The notes beneath the pieces were generated by a model. That model had not been told where the DNA came from. It made no database searches and was given only the letters and a program-made list of their open reading frames with translations. Shown piece by piece: positions 9,605-18,360 of a DNA stretch of 52,499 nucleotides. The position numbers were made by a program, and so were the translations under genes. Position 1 is the stretch's first letter, and each line of letters opens with the position of its first letter. Origin of the DNA: Treponema sp. (GTDB taxonomy: Bacteria; Spirochaetota; Spirochaetia; Treponematales; Treponemataceae); NCBI GenBank assembly GCA_002749205.1, contig PDOP01000015.1, forward strand, positions 1 through 52,499, read 5' to 3'.

Positions 9605-10849
9605 TTATCTTAAATAGTTCAAAAGCGAATCTCGATACAATCTTCCTAAAACGCTTAAACTGGCTTGATGTGTGTGTTCAAACATCTTCAAATCCGTAAT
9701 TGCTTTTGTTATATCCAAATCAGCCTCTCTCGATTCGGCAGAAGTTACATTCAAAACTTGAGTGGAAAGGCGTGCCAATACAGCCTCTCCTCGAGAATAT
9801 CTTGCACCGGTTTGAGCAAGTCTTGCACTCAAATTATCTATACCGCTGTCAAGTGAGCCTAAAACTTTTCCGCCAAGTGATTCTTGGTCTCCTTCCATTA
9901 AAGCATTCCTCATCGCAATTACGGCATCAAAAATTGAACCGCCGGAAACACGCACCGAATTAGCAATATTATAAGGTGGTCGCTGCCCGCCTTTTACCAA
10001 ACCTAATTCCGTAAGCACAGTATTCTCATCATTGTCTTTAAGCCATAATTGATGAGAGTCTGTTGTTTCAATGTTCAATCCGTTTGTTACAGGATCAATA
10101 TATGCCTTTACAGATGCACCTGAATCGTTTATTTTTGAAATAATTGCATAAACATTATCGCCTGCAATTAAATCGATTTGAACACCGTCAATTTCAATTG
10201 AAGTATCCTCTTTTACGGAAAAATTTCTGGCATCTGTTTCCGAAAAAAGAGTTTGCTTTTCAGCCCAAAATACTTTATTTCCGGCTGTGTCGGCAGGCAT
10301 AAAAGAAAGCTCATCTATTTCTACTTCTTTTGAATCAATCGAACCATTATAACGCACTTGTTGAATCATTATTTCACCACCACCCGGTACATCACTCATA
10401 ACCACTTCAAACGGCTCGGTAAAACTCTTTGTGCCGGAAAAAATTCTCACACCGTCAGCACCAACGGCATTGCCGTTTTGAACGAGCTCTTTTAAAAGCT
10501 CGTCAACTTCAGGTACCATTTTCTGTAAATCATCCGGAGTGTATGTTCCGTTTGAGGCTTGCACTGAAAGCTCGCGCACCCTTTGTAGAATGTTCATACT
10601 GCTTGTCATGTGTCCTTCTGCAAGTCTGTACTGGTCGTTAAGTGTTTGAGTATTTTTTTCAAATCTGGCAAGCCTGTTTAAAAACGATTTATATCTGACA
10701 GAATGTCCTGCCGCAATAGGATCACTTCGCAAACCTTGAATGCGCCTTTGACTTTGAATTTGATTATTTTTATTGTGAAGTCTCATTTCCTGTCTGCGCA
10801 ATGAAAAATTACTGTCCGTGTGTTGTATGTTTGTGCTAATTCGTTTCAT
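9605..10849 (-). CDS. flgL: Flagellar hook-associated protein 3 (FlgL)
   Basis: This 414-residue hook-filament junction protein has the flagellin-like N-terminal coiled coil (residues about 1-140, LRRQEMRLHNKNNQIQSQ) and C-terminal coil (residues about 340-414, ITDLKMFEHTHQASLSVLGR) that define FlgL. The variable middle forms the surface domain. AAGGAG lies 9 nt before the ATG. It sits 47 bp downstream of flgK, as in many spirochaetes. In periplasmic flagella this protein joins hook and filament. Confidence 0.93.
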   Translation of the reverse strand: MKRISTNIQHTDSNFSLRRQEMRLHNKNNQIQSQRRIQGLRSDPIAAGHSVRYKSFLNRLARFEKNTQTLNDQYRLAEGHMTSSMNILQRVRELSVQASNGTYTPDDLQKMVPEVDELLKELVQNGNAVGADGVRIFSGTKSFTEPFEVVMSDVPGGGEIMIQQVRYNGSIDSKEVEIDELSFMPADTAGNKVFWAEKQTLFSETDARNFSVKEDTSIEIDGVQIDLIAGDNVYAIISKINDSGASVKAYIDPVTNGLNIETTDSHQLWLKDNDENTVLTELGLVKGGQRPPYNIANSVRVSGGSIFDAVIAMRNALMEGDQESLGGKVLGSLDSGIDNLSARLAQTGARYSRGEAVLARLSTQVLNVTSAESREADLDITKAITDLKMFEHTHQASLSVLGRLYRDSLLNYLR

Positions 10850-10896
10850 AATAGTGCTACTCCTTGTACTATTTTTGGTTAATTTATGTTATCCTC

Positions 10897-12777
10897 TTAA
10901 ACACCCATTCTGTTTATAATAGTATCCAACATTTCGTCAACAACTGAAATAAATCTTGCCGAAGCGTTGTATCCGTGTTGAAACTTAATAATATCTGCAA
11001 GCTCTTCATCAGTATTTACTCCCGAAATTGAATCTCGTAAATCACTTAGCTCTTTCAATATTGCGGTTTGTGTTTCAAAAGATCTTGCAGCCTGCTCACC
11101 TTTAAGGCCTATTCTGGTTACGGATTCTGCAAAGAATTCGTCAAATGTTCTTGTATTTCCAACCATAACAGGCGTATTTCTAATTTGTGCAATTGCAAGT
11201 GCAGCTCTGTTATCTCCGGGATGCGGAAGACCTTCTGCACTAGGATAACCGGCCGCAATATTGTTAATATCTGTTTTCATTACAGGATTGATTTCCATCC
11301 AACCTGAAGGATGTGCAATTGGAGAAACAGCATATTGAGCTCCGTCTGCTTCAGCTAAGGCTTCAACGGCATTTGCAACTTCCCAAGTATAAGCGTTTTC
11401 AGCACCGCTGCCTTTTAATACTCCTGAATAACCTGCCAAAAATCGGCCTGAATCTTCAACATGTCTAATTACAAAATCAGGATTTTCAAACTGCTGTGAA
11501 GTAGTTGCTTTTAAAACAAGTTTATTGTTTTGATCTAAATAAGCGACAACTTCAGCATTAGACTGATTTATTCTGTCAACCAAGTCGGAGACCATATCGG
11601 TGGAAGTATAAGGGATTTCAATATTCCCTTCTGCAGCGGATAGAGTGATTGTTCCCTCCAAGCCTATTTGAGCTCTAGGGTCAAGTTCATGACTTCCTGT
11701 TATTCTAAAGATATATGATGAGTCATAATTGCCGTCACCGCTTCTGTCAAAATTTCCGACAGTATTATCTATAAAGTACTGCTCCTTAAAGAAATCCATT
11801 CCTGTTTTTCCGTTTAATGCCATAGCATTTCTGTGAACATCATTTACAAGGTCAACGAAATTCATTGTCATTGTGTCTAAATGCCTGATTTCATCTCGAA
11901 CATCAACATCGCGAAGCTCGATTAAAGCGGCAAGTTTTCCGCTGCTAAAATGGGCTTTTTGGCCAAAATCCGCCCAAACAACATCGGCATAACCTTCGTT
12001 TCCCACAACGGAAACCAAATCAAACTGACGAAATTTTTGCCCCTGTACAAGCTCGGTACCGGCTGTATAGACAATGTATGTTTCATCTTCATCGCGTTTA
12101 TCAACTGAAATATCGATTAAATTAGCCAGTTTTTCCGTAAGCACATCTCGCTTGTCCATTAAGTCGTTGGGATTATCGCCCATTGCTTTGGACTTTACGA
12201 TTTCTTCGTTTAAAGCCGCAATTTTAGAAGCAATGTCGTTTACCTGTTTAACTGTAGCTTCTATATCGCCGTTTATCATATCACGGATTTCTTTTAAGCC
12301 GCGATATTGATGATGAATGGCATCGGTTAGTGTAGTACCCCTTGTCAAAACAACTTGACGAGCGGCGTTTGATTCAGGATAAAGCGATAATTCCTGCCAC
12401 GAATCCCAAAACTGATCCAAACGGGTTCGCACAGAAACATCATCAGGCTCGTTGTATACCTGCTCCAAAAGTCCGACATAGTTGTCTCTTGTATTCCAAT
12501 AGCCCATGTCATCGGTTTCGCTTACAATTCGTGTATCCAAAAGCTCGTCTCTGAGCCTTTGAATGGAGCCAATTTGTACACCTTGCCCGATTTGTCCGGG
12601 TGTTTCCTCCCTGCTTAAATCAGGTCTGTAAAGAGGTTCAAATGCAGTAAGGTTGACCCGCTGGCGAGTATAACCTTCTGTTGACGAATTTGCAAGGTTA
12701 TGTCCCGCAGTTTGAATAGACTGCCTATGTGCAAATAAACTTCGTTTTCCTAATTCTATTGATGAAAAGGTTGACAT
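10897..12777 (-). CDS. flgK: Flagellar hook-associated protein 1 (FlgK)
   Basis: A 626-residue hook-associated protein. The N terminus carries the flagellar rod/hook signature (ANSSTEGYTRQRVNL, about residues 30-45) and the C terminus the matching helix (NTDEELADIIKFQHGYNASARFISVVDEMLDTII). Both are needed for polymerisation at the hook tip. AAGGAG precedes the ATG. It follows the FlgN-like chaperone gene by 14 bp, consistent with co-translational chaperoning. Confidence 0.95.
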   Translation of the reverse strand: MSTFSSIELGKRSLFAHRQSIQTAGHNLANSSTEGYTRQRVNLTAFEPLYRPDLSREETPGQIGQGVQIGSIQRLRDELLDTRIVSETDDMGYWNTRDNYVGLLEQVYNEPDDVSVRTRLDQFWDSWQELSLYPESNAARQVVLTRGTTLTDAIHHQYRGLKEIRDMINGDIEATVKQVNDIASKIAALNEEIVKSKAMGDNPNDLMDKRDVLTEKLANLIDISVDKRDEDETYIVYTAGTELVQGQKFRQFDLVSVVGNEGYADVVWADFGQKAHFSSGKLAALIELRDVDVRDEIRHLDTMTMNFVDLVNDVHRNAMALNGKTGMDFFKEQYFIDNTVGNFDRSGDGNYDSSYIFRITGSHELDPRAQIGLEGTITLSAAEGNIEIPYTSTDMVSDLVDRINQSNAEVVAYLDQNNKLVLKATTSQQFENPDFVIRHVEDSGRFLAGYSGVLKGSGAENAYTWEVANAVEALAEADGAQYAVSPIAHPSGWMEINPVMKTDINNIAAGYPSAEGLPHPGDNRAALAIAQIRNTPVMVGNTRTFDEFFAESVTRIGLKGEQAARSFETQTAILKELSDLRDSISGVNTDEELADIIKFQHGYNASARFISVVDEMLDTIINRMGV

Positions 12778-12791
12778 ATTAACTCCTTAAC

Positions 12792-13286
12792 TTAAAAAAC
12801 TGTATCGACAACCAGATTGCTCATATCACCGCTTGCCATAACTCCGGTGCGAGTATAAGTTTGCCCCTTACGATTGTCGGCTACAATGCAAAATACTCCT
12901 TCAACCAAATCTTTTGCATGGCTGACATAAGAATTGAAAACATCATTTTCAATCTTTGACAAAAAAATACGCTCTTTTAAAGACTTATAAAGAGTATTTA
13001 ATCCGGCTTTTTCGGATTTGGGCATGTTTTCGGTGAAGTTTTCAAAATTAAACGCCATATCAGAATTACCCGATGAATCGGAAATAATTTGAGCAGCCCT
13101 TTTATCGCATTCAGCAAATTCACCTGAAAGTTTATTCAAAGAAGTTATCCCTTCTTGCGTTGAAATCCAGTCTCTTTCCATTACAAATTGATGGATTTTC
13201 TTTTGTAATGTGTAAATAGAATCAATTACACCAATTTGGGTGCGCAAAACTTCTTCCATTCTTTTAGCATACAAGTTTCTTACCAT
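12792..13286 (-). CDS. FlgN-like flagellar export chaperone
   Basis: A 164-residue, mostly helical protein directly upstream of flgK. FlgN chaperones keep FlgK and FlgL unfolded for type III export. Sequence similarity in this family is low, and the call rests on position, size, helical content and pieces such as MERDWISTQEGITSLNKLS. The start is set at the ATG 13286 because GAGGAG lies 7 nt upstream. A TTG 15 bp earlier overlaps that ribosome site. It opens the flgN-flgK-flgL-fliW-csrA operon. Confidence 0.75.
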   Translation of the reverse strand: MVRNLYAKRMEEVLRTQIGVIDSIYTLQKKIHQFVMERDWISTQEGITSLNKLSGEFAECDKRAAQIISDSSGNSDMAFNFENFTENMPKSEKAGLNTLYKSLKERIFLSKIENDVFNSYVSHAKDLVEGVFCIVADNRKGQTYTRTGVMASGDMSNLVVDTVF

Positions 13287-13367
13287 CTCAATACTCCTCA
13301 AAATAGAATTTCGGAATCTGAAAATAAAACATTAGGACTAAAATTTTCAAATTTATGCAAAACATAC

Positions 13368-13425
13368 ACTTCGACAAGCTCAGTGTACGACACTTCGACA
13401 AGCGGTTATCGTGCTTGCCCAAATA
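13368..13425. repeat. CACTTCGACAAGC direct repeats (REP-like)
   Basis: The 13-mer CACTTCGACAAGC occurs twice, about 24 bp apart, the first copy continuing as TCAGTG. Short CTTCGACAAGCTCAG-type units are dispersed repeats in many bacterial genomes. A small TTTTGGC/GCCAAAA hairpin follows at about 13435-13451. Confidence 0.5.
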
Positions 13426-13461
13426 ACACCGCAATTTTTGGCGAAGCCAAAACTTGACAGA

Positions 13462-13499
13462 GAAAAAAAACAACATTCTAAAGAATGTTGTTTTTTTTC
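13462..13499. terminator. Bidirectional terminator-like hairpin with no gene ending at it
   Basis: ACAACATTC/GAATGTTGT (13470-13478 and 13483-13491) is flanked by an A-run on the left and a T-run on the right, so it can terminate in either direction. Neighbouring genes both start away from it, so it may serve an unannotated short RNA, guard against antisense reading or be a relic. Confidence 0.6.
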
Positions 13500-13581
13500 T
13501 CATAAGCTCTCCGACCCGAAGCGTTAGCGAAGGGATGCGCCCAAATAATTTTTTAATATTAAAATGGGATATTAAAATTTA

Positions 13582-13610
13582 TTGACAAGGTAATTTTTAT
13601 ATATTACAAT
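13582..13610 (+). promoter_or_regulatory. Promoter of the DUF969-DUF979-pcp operon
   Basis: TTGACA (13582-13587), 17-bp spacer, TACAAT (13605-13610), with a predicted start near 13617 and AAGGAG at about 13637. This is a strong constitutive-looking promoter. Confidence 0.8.
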
Positions 13611-13647
13611 ACGAAGGTTTTTACCAATTTTTTTTAAGGAGTTTAAG

Positions 13648-14325
13648 ATGGAATGGCTTAAATTACTGGGAATCCTGATTATTGTTGTCGGGTTTTATTT
13701 TAGGTTAGATGTACTTGCCGTTGTTGTTATTTCGGCAATTGTAACAGGTTTGATTTCAGGACTTGGTTTTGGCGGAGTGCTGGAAATTATGGGAAAGTCG
13801 TTTGTAAATACAAGGCTTATGAGTATTTTTTTCCTTTCATTTCCGGTTATTGCGATGCTTGAAAGACATGGTTTGAAGGAAAGAAGTGCCGAGTTAATTC
13901 AATCGCTGAAAAAAAGTACTGCGGGAAAAATATTGGGGCTTTATACATTTATAAGGACTATTGCGGCGGCTTTTTCGCTCAGAATTGGCGGACATGTTCA
14001 GTTTATAAGACCGTTAATTTTTCCTATGGCGGAAGCAGCGGCAAAAAATGCAAAAGATGCCGATTTATCCGAAGATGAAACAGAAGAGCTGAAAGGTCTT
14101 TCTGCCGCTGTGGAAAATTACGGTAATTTTTTCGGTCAGAATATTTTTGTCGGCGCAAGCGGGGTTTTATTGATTTATTCTACGCTTGAAACAGCCGGTT
14201 ATAAAACCGATGTTACTCAAATTGCAAAATGGAGTATTCCTGTTGGTATTATTGTTGTCCTGTTAAGTTTTGTACAGGCGTATATGTATGACAGAAAAAT
14301 CAAAAAAAGTAAGGAGGCTAAATAA
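13648..14325 (+). CDS. DUF969 family membrane protein, probable 5-oxoproline transporter subunit
   Basis: A 225-residue integral membrane protein with about five to six hydrophobic segments (for example residues 4-40, 55-70 and 190-215). It matches the DUF969 family by sequence character and context: the following genes are DUF979 and pyroglutamyl peptidase, an arrangement seen in many Firmicutes and some spirochaetes. That conserved linkage is why DUF969/DUF979 are thought to be a two-subunit 5-oxoproline or pyroglutamyl-peptide carrier, which is inference. AAGGAG precedes the ATG. It ends by overlapping the next start by one base (TAATG). Confidence 0.85.
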   Translation: MEWLKLLGILIIVVGFYFRLDVLAVVVISAIVTGLISGLGFGGVLEIMGKSFVNTRLMSIFFLSFPVIAMLERHGLKERSAELIQSLKKSTAGKILGLYTFIRTIAAAFSLRIGGHVQFIRPLIFPMAEAAAKNAKDADLSEDETEELKGLSAAVENYGNFFGQNIFVGASGVLLIYSTLETAGYKTDVTQIAKWSIPVGIIVVLLSFVQAYMYDRKIKKSKEAK

Positions 14326-15260
14326 TGGATATCAAAGCAGTTTTTAATATTCTGGGTGAAGTTATATATACTATTTGCGGTTTAGTGGCTATTGGTACTG
14401 CTATAAGAGGGCTTAAAAATGAAAAGAAAAGAATAGGTACTTTTTTATTTTGGGGTATAGTTGGTGCAATTTTTATTCTTGGTAAGCATATTCCATATAA
14501 GGTTACTGGAGGTTTAATTGTTATTCTTGCAGTGATTACTCTCAGTCGTCAAACAAGTATCGGGAAGTTCAAAGAAATTCCTTTTGAGTTTAGAAAGGCT
14601 AAAGCTAAGCTCTTCGGAAATAAAATATTTATTCCTGCGTTGCTCATCGGTGTTTTGTCGTTTTTGTTTTTGCAATTTAAAATTGCAGGAAGTAAGGTTC
14701 CGACTGCGGTAGGTTTAGGTCTTGCATCAATCGTTGCTTTTATAGTTGCATTTTTAATGTTTAAACCTAATGTCAAAGAAAATTATGAGGATACGAATAA
14801 AATGTTAATGCAGGTAGGTCCGTCTGTTTTGTTACCACAGCTTTTAACCGGTCTTGGGGCTGTTTTTACAAGTGCAGGTATAGGTACTCTGATTTCACAA
14901 ATGTTTTCTTCGGTTATTCCCGAGAATAATTTATTCATCGCAGTTGTAATATACTGTTTATCAATGGCTATTTTTACAATGATTATGGGAAACGGTTTTG
15001 CGGCTTTTTCTGTTATTACAACGGGCTTGGCTGTTCCGTTCCTTCTCGCAAAGGGTGCAAGTATTCCGGTAATCGGGGCTTTAGGTATGACTGCAGGTTT
15101 CTGCGGAACTTTAATGACACCGATGGCCGCCAATTTCAATATTGTTTCTGCCGCTGTTCTGGAAACGAAGAGTTCTAACACGGTAATTAAATCGCAAGTG
15201 TTTGTTGCAATTCCTCTGTTGATAATCCACATTGCGTTGATGTATTTTTTGGCGTTTTAA
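14325..15260 (+). CDS. DUF979 family membrane protein, probable 5-oxoproline transporter subunit
   Basis: A 311-residue polytopic membrane protein with roughly nine hydrophobic segments. Conserved-looking stretches are the Gly-rich LPQLLTGLGAVFTSAGIGTL and the block GFCGTLMTPMAANFN near residue 265, typical of secondary-carrier discontinuous helices. It starts with ATG one base inside the end of the DUF969 gene, after AAGGAGG, so the two subunits are translationally coupled. Transport of 5-oxoproline is inferred from the genomic neighbourhood. Confidence 0.85.
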   Translation: MDIKAVFNILGEVIYTICGLVAIGTAIRGLKNEKKRIGTFLFWGIVGAIFILGKHIPYKVTGGLIVILAVITLSRQTSIGKFKEIPFEFRKAKAKLFGNKIFIPALLIGVLSFLFLQFKIAGSKVPTAVGLGLASIVAFIVAFLMFKPNVKENYEDTNKMLMQVGPSVLLPQLLTGLGAVFTSAGIGTLISQMFSSVIPENNLFIAVVIYCLSMAIFTMIMGNGFAAFSVITTGLAVPFLLAKGASIPVIGALGMTAGFCGTLMTPMAANFNIVSAAVLETKSSNTVIKSQVFVAIPLLIIHIALMYFLAF

Positions 15261-15275
15261 GCGGGAGACAGTCTA

Positions 15276-15911
15276 ATGAAGATATTGGTAACAGGGTTTG
15301 ACCCTTTCGGAGAAGACAAGGTAAACCCTGCTTTAGAGACTATTAAAAATTTACCGGCGGTAATTAACGGACATGATGTTTTTACTTTGGAGATACCAAC
15401 AGTGGGCTTTAAGTCATTGGAAGTAATTAAAGAGGGAATTAAAAAGTATGATCCTGACATTGTGCTTTCTATCGGACAAGCCGCCGGCAGGTTTGATATT
15501 ACAGTCGAGCGTGTGGGTATCAATCTTGATGATTACAGAATTGCCGATAATGAAGGCAATCAGTTTATTGACAGCAAGATTTTCAAAGAAGCCCCCGATG
15601 CGTATATTGTAAAATTGCCTGTAAAAAAAATGGTCGAAAATATAAAAGCTCACGGTATTCCTGCTTCGGTTTCCATGAGTGCAGGAACATTTGTTTGCAA
15701 CCATGTTTTGTTTGGAGTAAGTCATATTTTAGCTACAAAGTTCAGGGACAAGAAAAACGGGTTTATTCATATACCGTGCCTTCCCGAGCAGGCTGTAGAT
15801 AAGCGAAACATGCCTTCAATGAGCAAGGAAACAATTCTTCAAGGAATTATACATGCAATTGAAGTAATAGCTGAAGATGAGATTACGGTTACGGGCGGGA
15901 AAATCTGCTAA
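15276..15911 (+). CDS. pcp: Pyrrolidone-carboxylate (pyroglutamyl) peptidase
   Basis: A 211-residue cysteine peptidase of family C15 that removes N-terminal pyroglutamate from peptides. The catalytic triad is visible as E78 (ITVERVGIN), C141 (SAGTFVCNHVLF) and H165 (GFIHIPCLPEQ). The N terminus MKILVTGFDPFG is the family signature. It follows the DUF979 gene by 15 bp, so the operon probably takes up and cleaves pyroglutamyl compounds, fitting an amino-acid-fermenting lifestyle. A 17-bp perfect hairpin lies 40 bp after the stop. Confidence 0.97.
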   Translation: MKILVTGFDPFGEDKVNPALETIKNLPAVINGHDVFTLEIPTVGFKSLEVIKEGIKKYDPDIVLSIGQAAGRFDITVERVGINLDDYRIADNEGNQFIDSKIFKEAPDAYIVKLPVKKMVENIKAHGIPASVSMSAGTFVCNHVLFGVSHILATKFRDKKNGFIHIPCLPEQAVDKRNMPSMSKETILQGIIHAIEVIAEDEITVTGGKIC

Positions 15912-15951
15912 AATTCTCCGGTTTCGTATATAATTACAGGCAAAGCTTGAC

Positions 15952-15990
15952 ATAAGGAAACTCGCAACAGAATGTTGCGAGTTTCCTTAT
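15952..15990. repeat. Perfect 17-bp hairpin without T-tract
   Basis: ATAAGGAAACTCGCAAC and GTTGCGAGTTTCCTTAT are exact complements around the 5-nt loop AGAAT. It may terminate pcp, but no U-run follows, so it resembles the other long perfect hairpins in the intergenic regions. Confidence 0.75.
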
Positions 15991-16066
15991 AATATCCCCT
16001 CGCCCAAGCATGGCACAAAGGGATACCTCATTAAAAAATTGAAACAGAATTATTTAAAAAAAGCAC

Positions 16067-16095
16067 TTTACATAATACGATAAATTTTGTATAAT
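16067..16095 (+). promoter_or_regulatory. proS promoter
   Basis: TTTACA (16067-16072), 17-bp spacer, TATAAT (16090-16095). The predicted start near 16102 gives a short leader carrying the AAGAGG ribosome site. Confidence 0.8.
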
Positions 16096-16134
16096 GCAAT
16101 GATTAAAAAATTATCATAATGATAAGAGGTGTTT

Positions 16135-17865
16135 ATGAAAAGGTCAAAGACATTTATCCCAACTTTAAGAGAAACTCCAGGTGATGCTGTAATAGTCAGC
16201 CACCAATTACTGTTTCGTGCGGGATTTATCAGAAAACTGGGCAATGGTTTATTTGCGTACTTACCGCTTGGGCTTAGGGTATTTAGAAAGATAGAAAACA
16301 TTATCCGTGAAGAGCTTAATGCAATCGATTCGCTTGAATGCAAGCCGTCAGTAGTCCTGCCCGGTGAGCTTTGGCAGAAATCAAGAAGATGGTACACAAT
16401 GGGCGAAGAGCTTTTGCGATTAAGAAATCGTCTCGGACAAGACCTTGTAGTCAGTCCGACAGCAGAAGAAGGTTTTACTCACATACTCAAAGATGAGGTA
16501 AACTCGTACAGGCAGTACCCTCTTTCGGTGTATCAAATCAATACAAAATATCGCGATGAAATCCGTCCAAGATACGCTTTAATGAGAAGCCGTGAATTTA
16601 CAATGATGGACGCATATACTTTCCACACCACTGACGAATGTTTGAACAAAGGTTACCTTGATTTTGAAAAAGCATACCTTAGAATATTCGAGCGTTGCGG
16701 TCTTTCTATTATACTTGTAAAAGCGGATACCGGAGCCATGGGCGGTGCGGAGTCGGAAGAGTTTATGGTTGAATCCGATGTTGGAGACGATACTCTGGTG
16801 CTTTGTCCAAAATGTAAATATTCCGCAAACGAAGAAAAAGCGGAATGTAAACTCGAAGAAACAGAAGTAAAGCCAACAGACGAAAAACCATCTGAAGTTG
16901 AAACTCCCGATGTCAAAACAATTGCTGATCTTGAAAACTTTTTCAATACATCATCAAAGCAATTTATAAAAACATTGATTTACAGAGTTGAAAACAGTGA
17001 AGTTATAGACGGTAATTTTGTTGCAGTTTGTATTCGAGGAGATCTTGATGTAAACGAAGCAAAACTGAAAGCAAATTTAAAATCCGGCAACCTTGAACTC
17101 GCTTCAAATGAAGACACGGAGCGAATAACACAAGCAGCTGTCGGATTTGCCGGCCCTGTAGGACTTAAAGGCGTTCCAATTGTGGCAGATAAAACAGTAA
17201 TGGCTCTTCACGATGCAATTACAGGAGGTCTTAAAACAGATGTCCACTTACAGCATGTAGAGCCAAACCGAGACTTTAAGCCTGACTATATTTTCGATGT
17301 TCGCAAAGTAACGGATAACGACATCTGTATTGACTGCGGAGCGCAACTGTACACGAAAAAAGGCACGGAAGTCGGACATATTTTCAAACTCGGAAAAAAA
17401 TACTCTGTTTCAATGGAAATGACTTACCTTGATGAAAACGGTCAACAGCAAAATCCGACAATGGGTTGTTACGGAATCGGCGTTGACAGAACACTCGCCG
17501 CCGTTATCGAAGAGCATAATGACGAAAACGGAATTATCTGGCCAATGAGCCTCGCTCCATACCATGTAACCATTTTGCCGCTTGGCTACGAAGGCGAAAT
17601 CAAAAAAACTGCCGACAAGATTTACGAAGAGTTGACAAAGCGGGGTATCGAAGTTATACTGGACGACCGAGATGAGCGACCCGGTGTAAAATTCAACGAT
17701 GCCGACCTAATAGGAATACCGGTCAGATTGGTAATAAGCGAAAAATCCCTGCCCGACATTGAAATAAAACTCAGGGCAGAAAACGAAACCAAAATAATCC
17801 CAAGCGATAAAATCGTACAACATGTCGAAGATTATGTAAAAGCCGAGTTGAAAAAATTCAGCTAA
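16135..17865 (+). CDS. proS: Prolyl-tRNA synthetase, bacterial type
   Basis: A 576-residue class II synthetase that charges tRNA-Pro. Class II motif 2 is seen as RDEIRPRYALMRSREFTMMDAYTFH and motif 3 as GCYGIGVDRTLAAVIE. Between them (about residues 220-400) lies the INS editing domain that hydrolyses Ala-tRNA-Pro, with an acidic Pro/Glu-rich linker before it. The anticodon-binding domain is at the C terminus. The ATG at 16135 is preferred over a GTG at 16129, which would overlap the AAGAGG ribosome site. The gene is monocistronic. Confidence 0.97.
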   Translation: MKRSKTFIPTLRETPGDAVIVSHQLLFRAGFIRKLGNGLFAYLPLGLRVFRKIENIIREELNAIDSLECKPSVVLPGELWQKSRRWYTMGEELLRLRNRLGQDLVVSPTAEEGFTHILKDEVNSYRQYPLSVYQINTKYRDEIRPRYALMRSREFTMMDAYTFHTTDECLNKGYLDFEKAYLRIFERCGLSIILVKADTGAMGGAESEEFMVESDVGDDTLVLCPKCKYSANEEKAECKLEETEVKPTDEKPSEVETPDVKTIADLENFFNTSSKQFIKTLIYRVENSEVIDGNFVAVCIRGDLDVNEAKLKANLKSGNLELASNEDTERITQAAVGFAGPVGLKGVPIVADKTVMALHDAITGGLKTDVHLQHVEPNRDFKPDYIFDVRKVTDNDICIDCGAQLYTKKGTEVGHIFKLGKKYSVSMEMTYLDENGQQQNPTMGCYGIGVDRTLAAVIEEHNDENGIIWPMSLAPYHVTILPLGYEGEIKKTADKIYEELTKRGIEVILDDRDERPGVKFNDADLIGIPVRLVISEKSLPDIEIKLRAENETKIIPSDKIVQHVEDYVKAELKKFS

Positions 17866-17874
17866 CCTTTTTTT

Positions 17875-17915
17875 CAAAGAGGGGGGTGAAGTCTCCCCTC
17901 GTTTTTTTTCTCCGC
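17875..17915. repeat. Family C fragment; possible proS terminator
   Basis: GAGGGG...CCCCTC followed by a run of T and then CTCCGC looks like the terminal hairpin of a family C element joined to its opposite end, with the centre missing. Since it lies 10 bp after proS and runs into T residues, it probably also terminates proS. Confidence 0.55.
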
Positions 17916-17948
17916 ATAACAAGTAAACTTTTATAAATACTCAAACCC

Positions 17949-18061
17949 ATGCCCGCGCATAATCTTTTGCCCTTTATTTAAAAAGTATAATCGGTGTCTT
18001 CCTAACCGTCAGTCACCTTTGCTTAAAAATAAAAGCGGGCAAAAGGATAGACTGCGGGCAT
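17949..18061 (-). repeat. Family A structured repeat, copy 2
   Basis: Outer helix ATGCCCGC/GCGGGCAT (17949-17956 and 18054-18061) and inner helix CTTTTGCCC/GGGCAAAAG (17964-17972 and 18037-18045) are both perfect. On the minus strand the loop boxes read TCTATC and ATTATGC, the same variant as in copy 7. The central hairpin region carries a diverged TGACGGTTAGGAAG box. Confidence 0.85.
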
Positions 18062-18133
18062 CAAAAACAGATTAAGCGTTCTGAAAAAAACTTTTTGGGT
18101 GTTCTTATAAAACTCACGCCTTAAAACCGCTTG

Positions 18134-18175
18134 GTGAGGAAATTGCTAAAGTTACTCCACTTTTGCAAGCGGCTC
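18134..18175 (+). repeat. Family B hairpin, copy 1
   Basis: TGAGGAAATTGCTAAAGT, short loop TACTCC, then ACTTTTGCAA and GGCTCA. The inner stem has one mismatch and the flanking TGAG/CTCA and AAACT/AGTTT also pair, giving a long nested hairpin between family A copy 2 and family C copy 2. Confidence 0.7.
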
Positions 18176-18203
18176 AGTTTTATGTCGCACTATGTTTTAC
18201 AGT

Positions 18204-18310
18204 GGGGGGTAGCGGAAAAACAATTGCCTTGTTTAAATTTTTAAGAAATCGAGGCTGACGTGAGGAAGACTCGATATAATTTTAAAAAAGAAAAAAGGCA
18301 ATTGTTATAG
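18204..18310 (+). repeat. Family C structured repeat, copy 2
   Basis: GGGGGGTAGCGGA (18204-18216), helix ATTGCCT/AGGCAAT (18223-18229 and 18296-18302), inner hairpin ATCGAG/CTCGAT (18248-18253 and 18270-18275) with GGCTGACG in the loop. The GAGGGGG terminal hairpin found in copies 1 and 3 is absent here. Confidence 0.8.
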
Positions 18311-18360
18311 TTGAAACTAAAATAAATATTTTAATTGATGCTTTTCTTTTTTTTGATTAT

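Noticed and set aside
14783..15232. Antisense frame of 149 codons inside the DUF979 gene
   Set aside because: Long only because of the codon bias of the membrane protein on the other strand; no promoter, ribosome site or recognisable domain.
17930..18320. CRISPR array, because several repeats occur in a row
   Set aside because: The units are different families, not evenly spaced identical repeats with unique spacers, and no cas gene is present.
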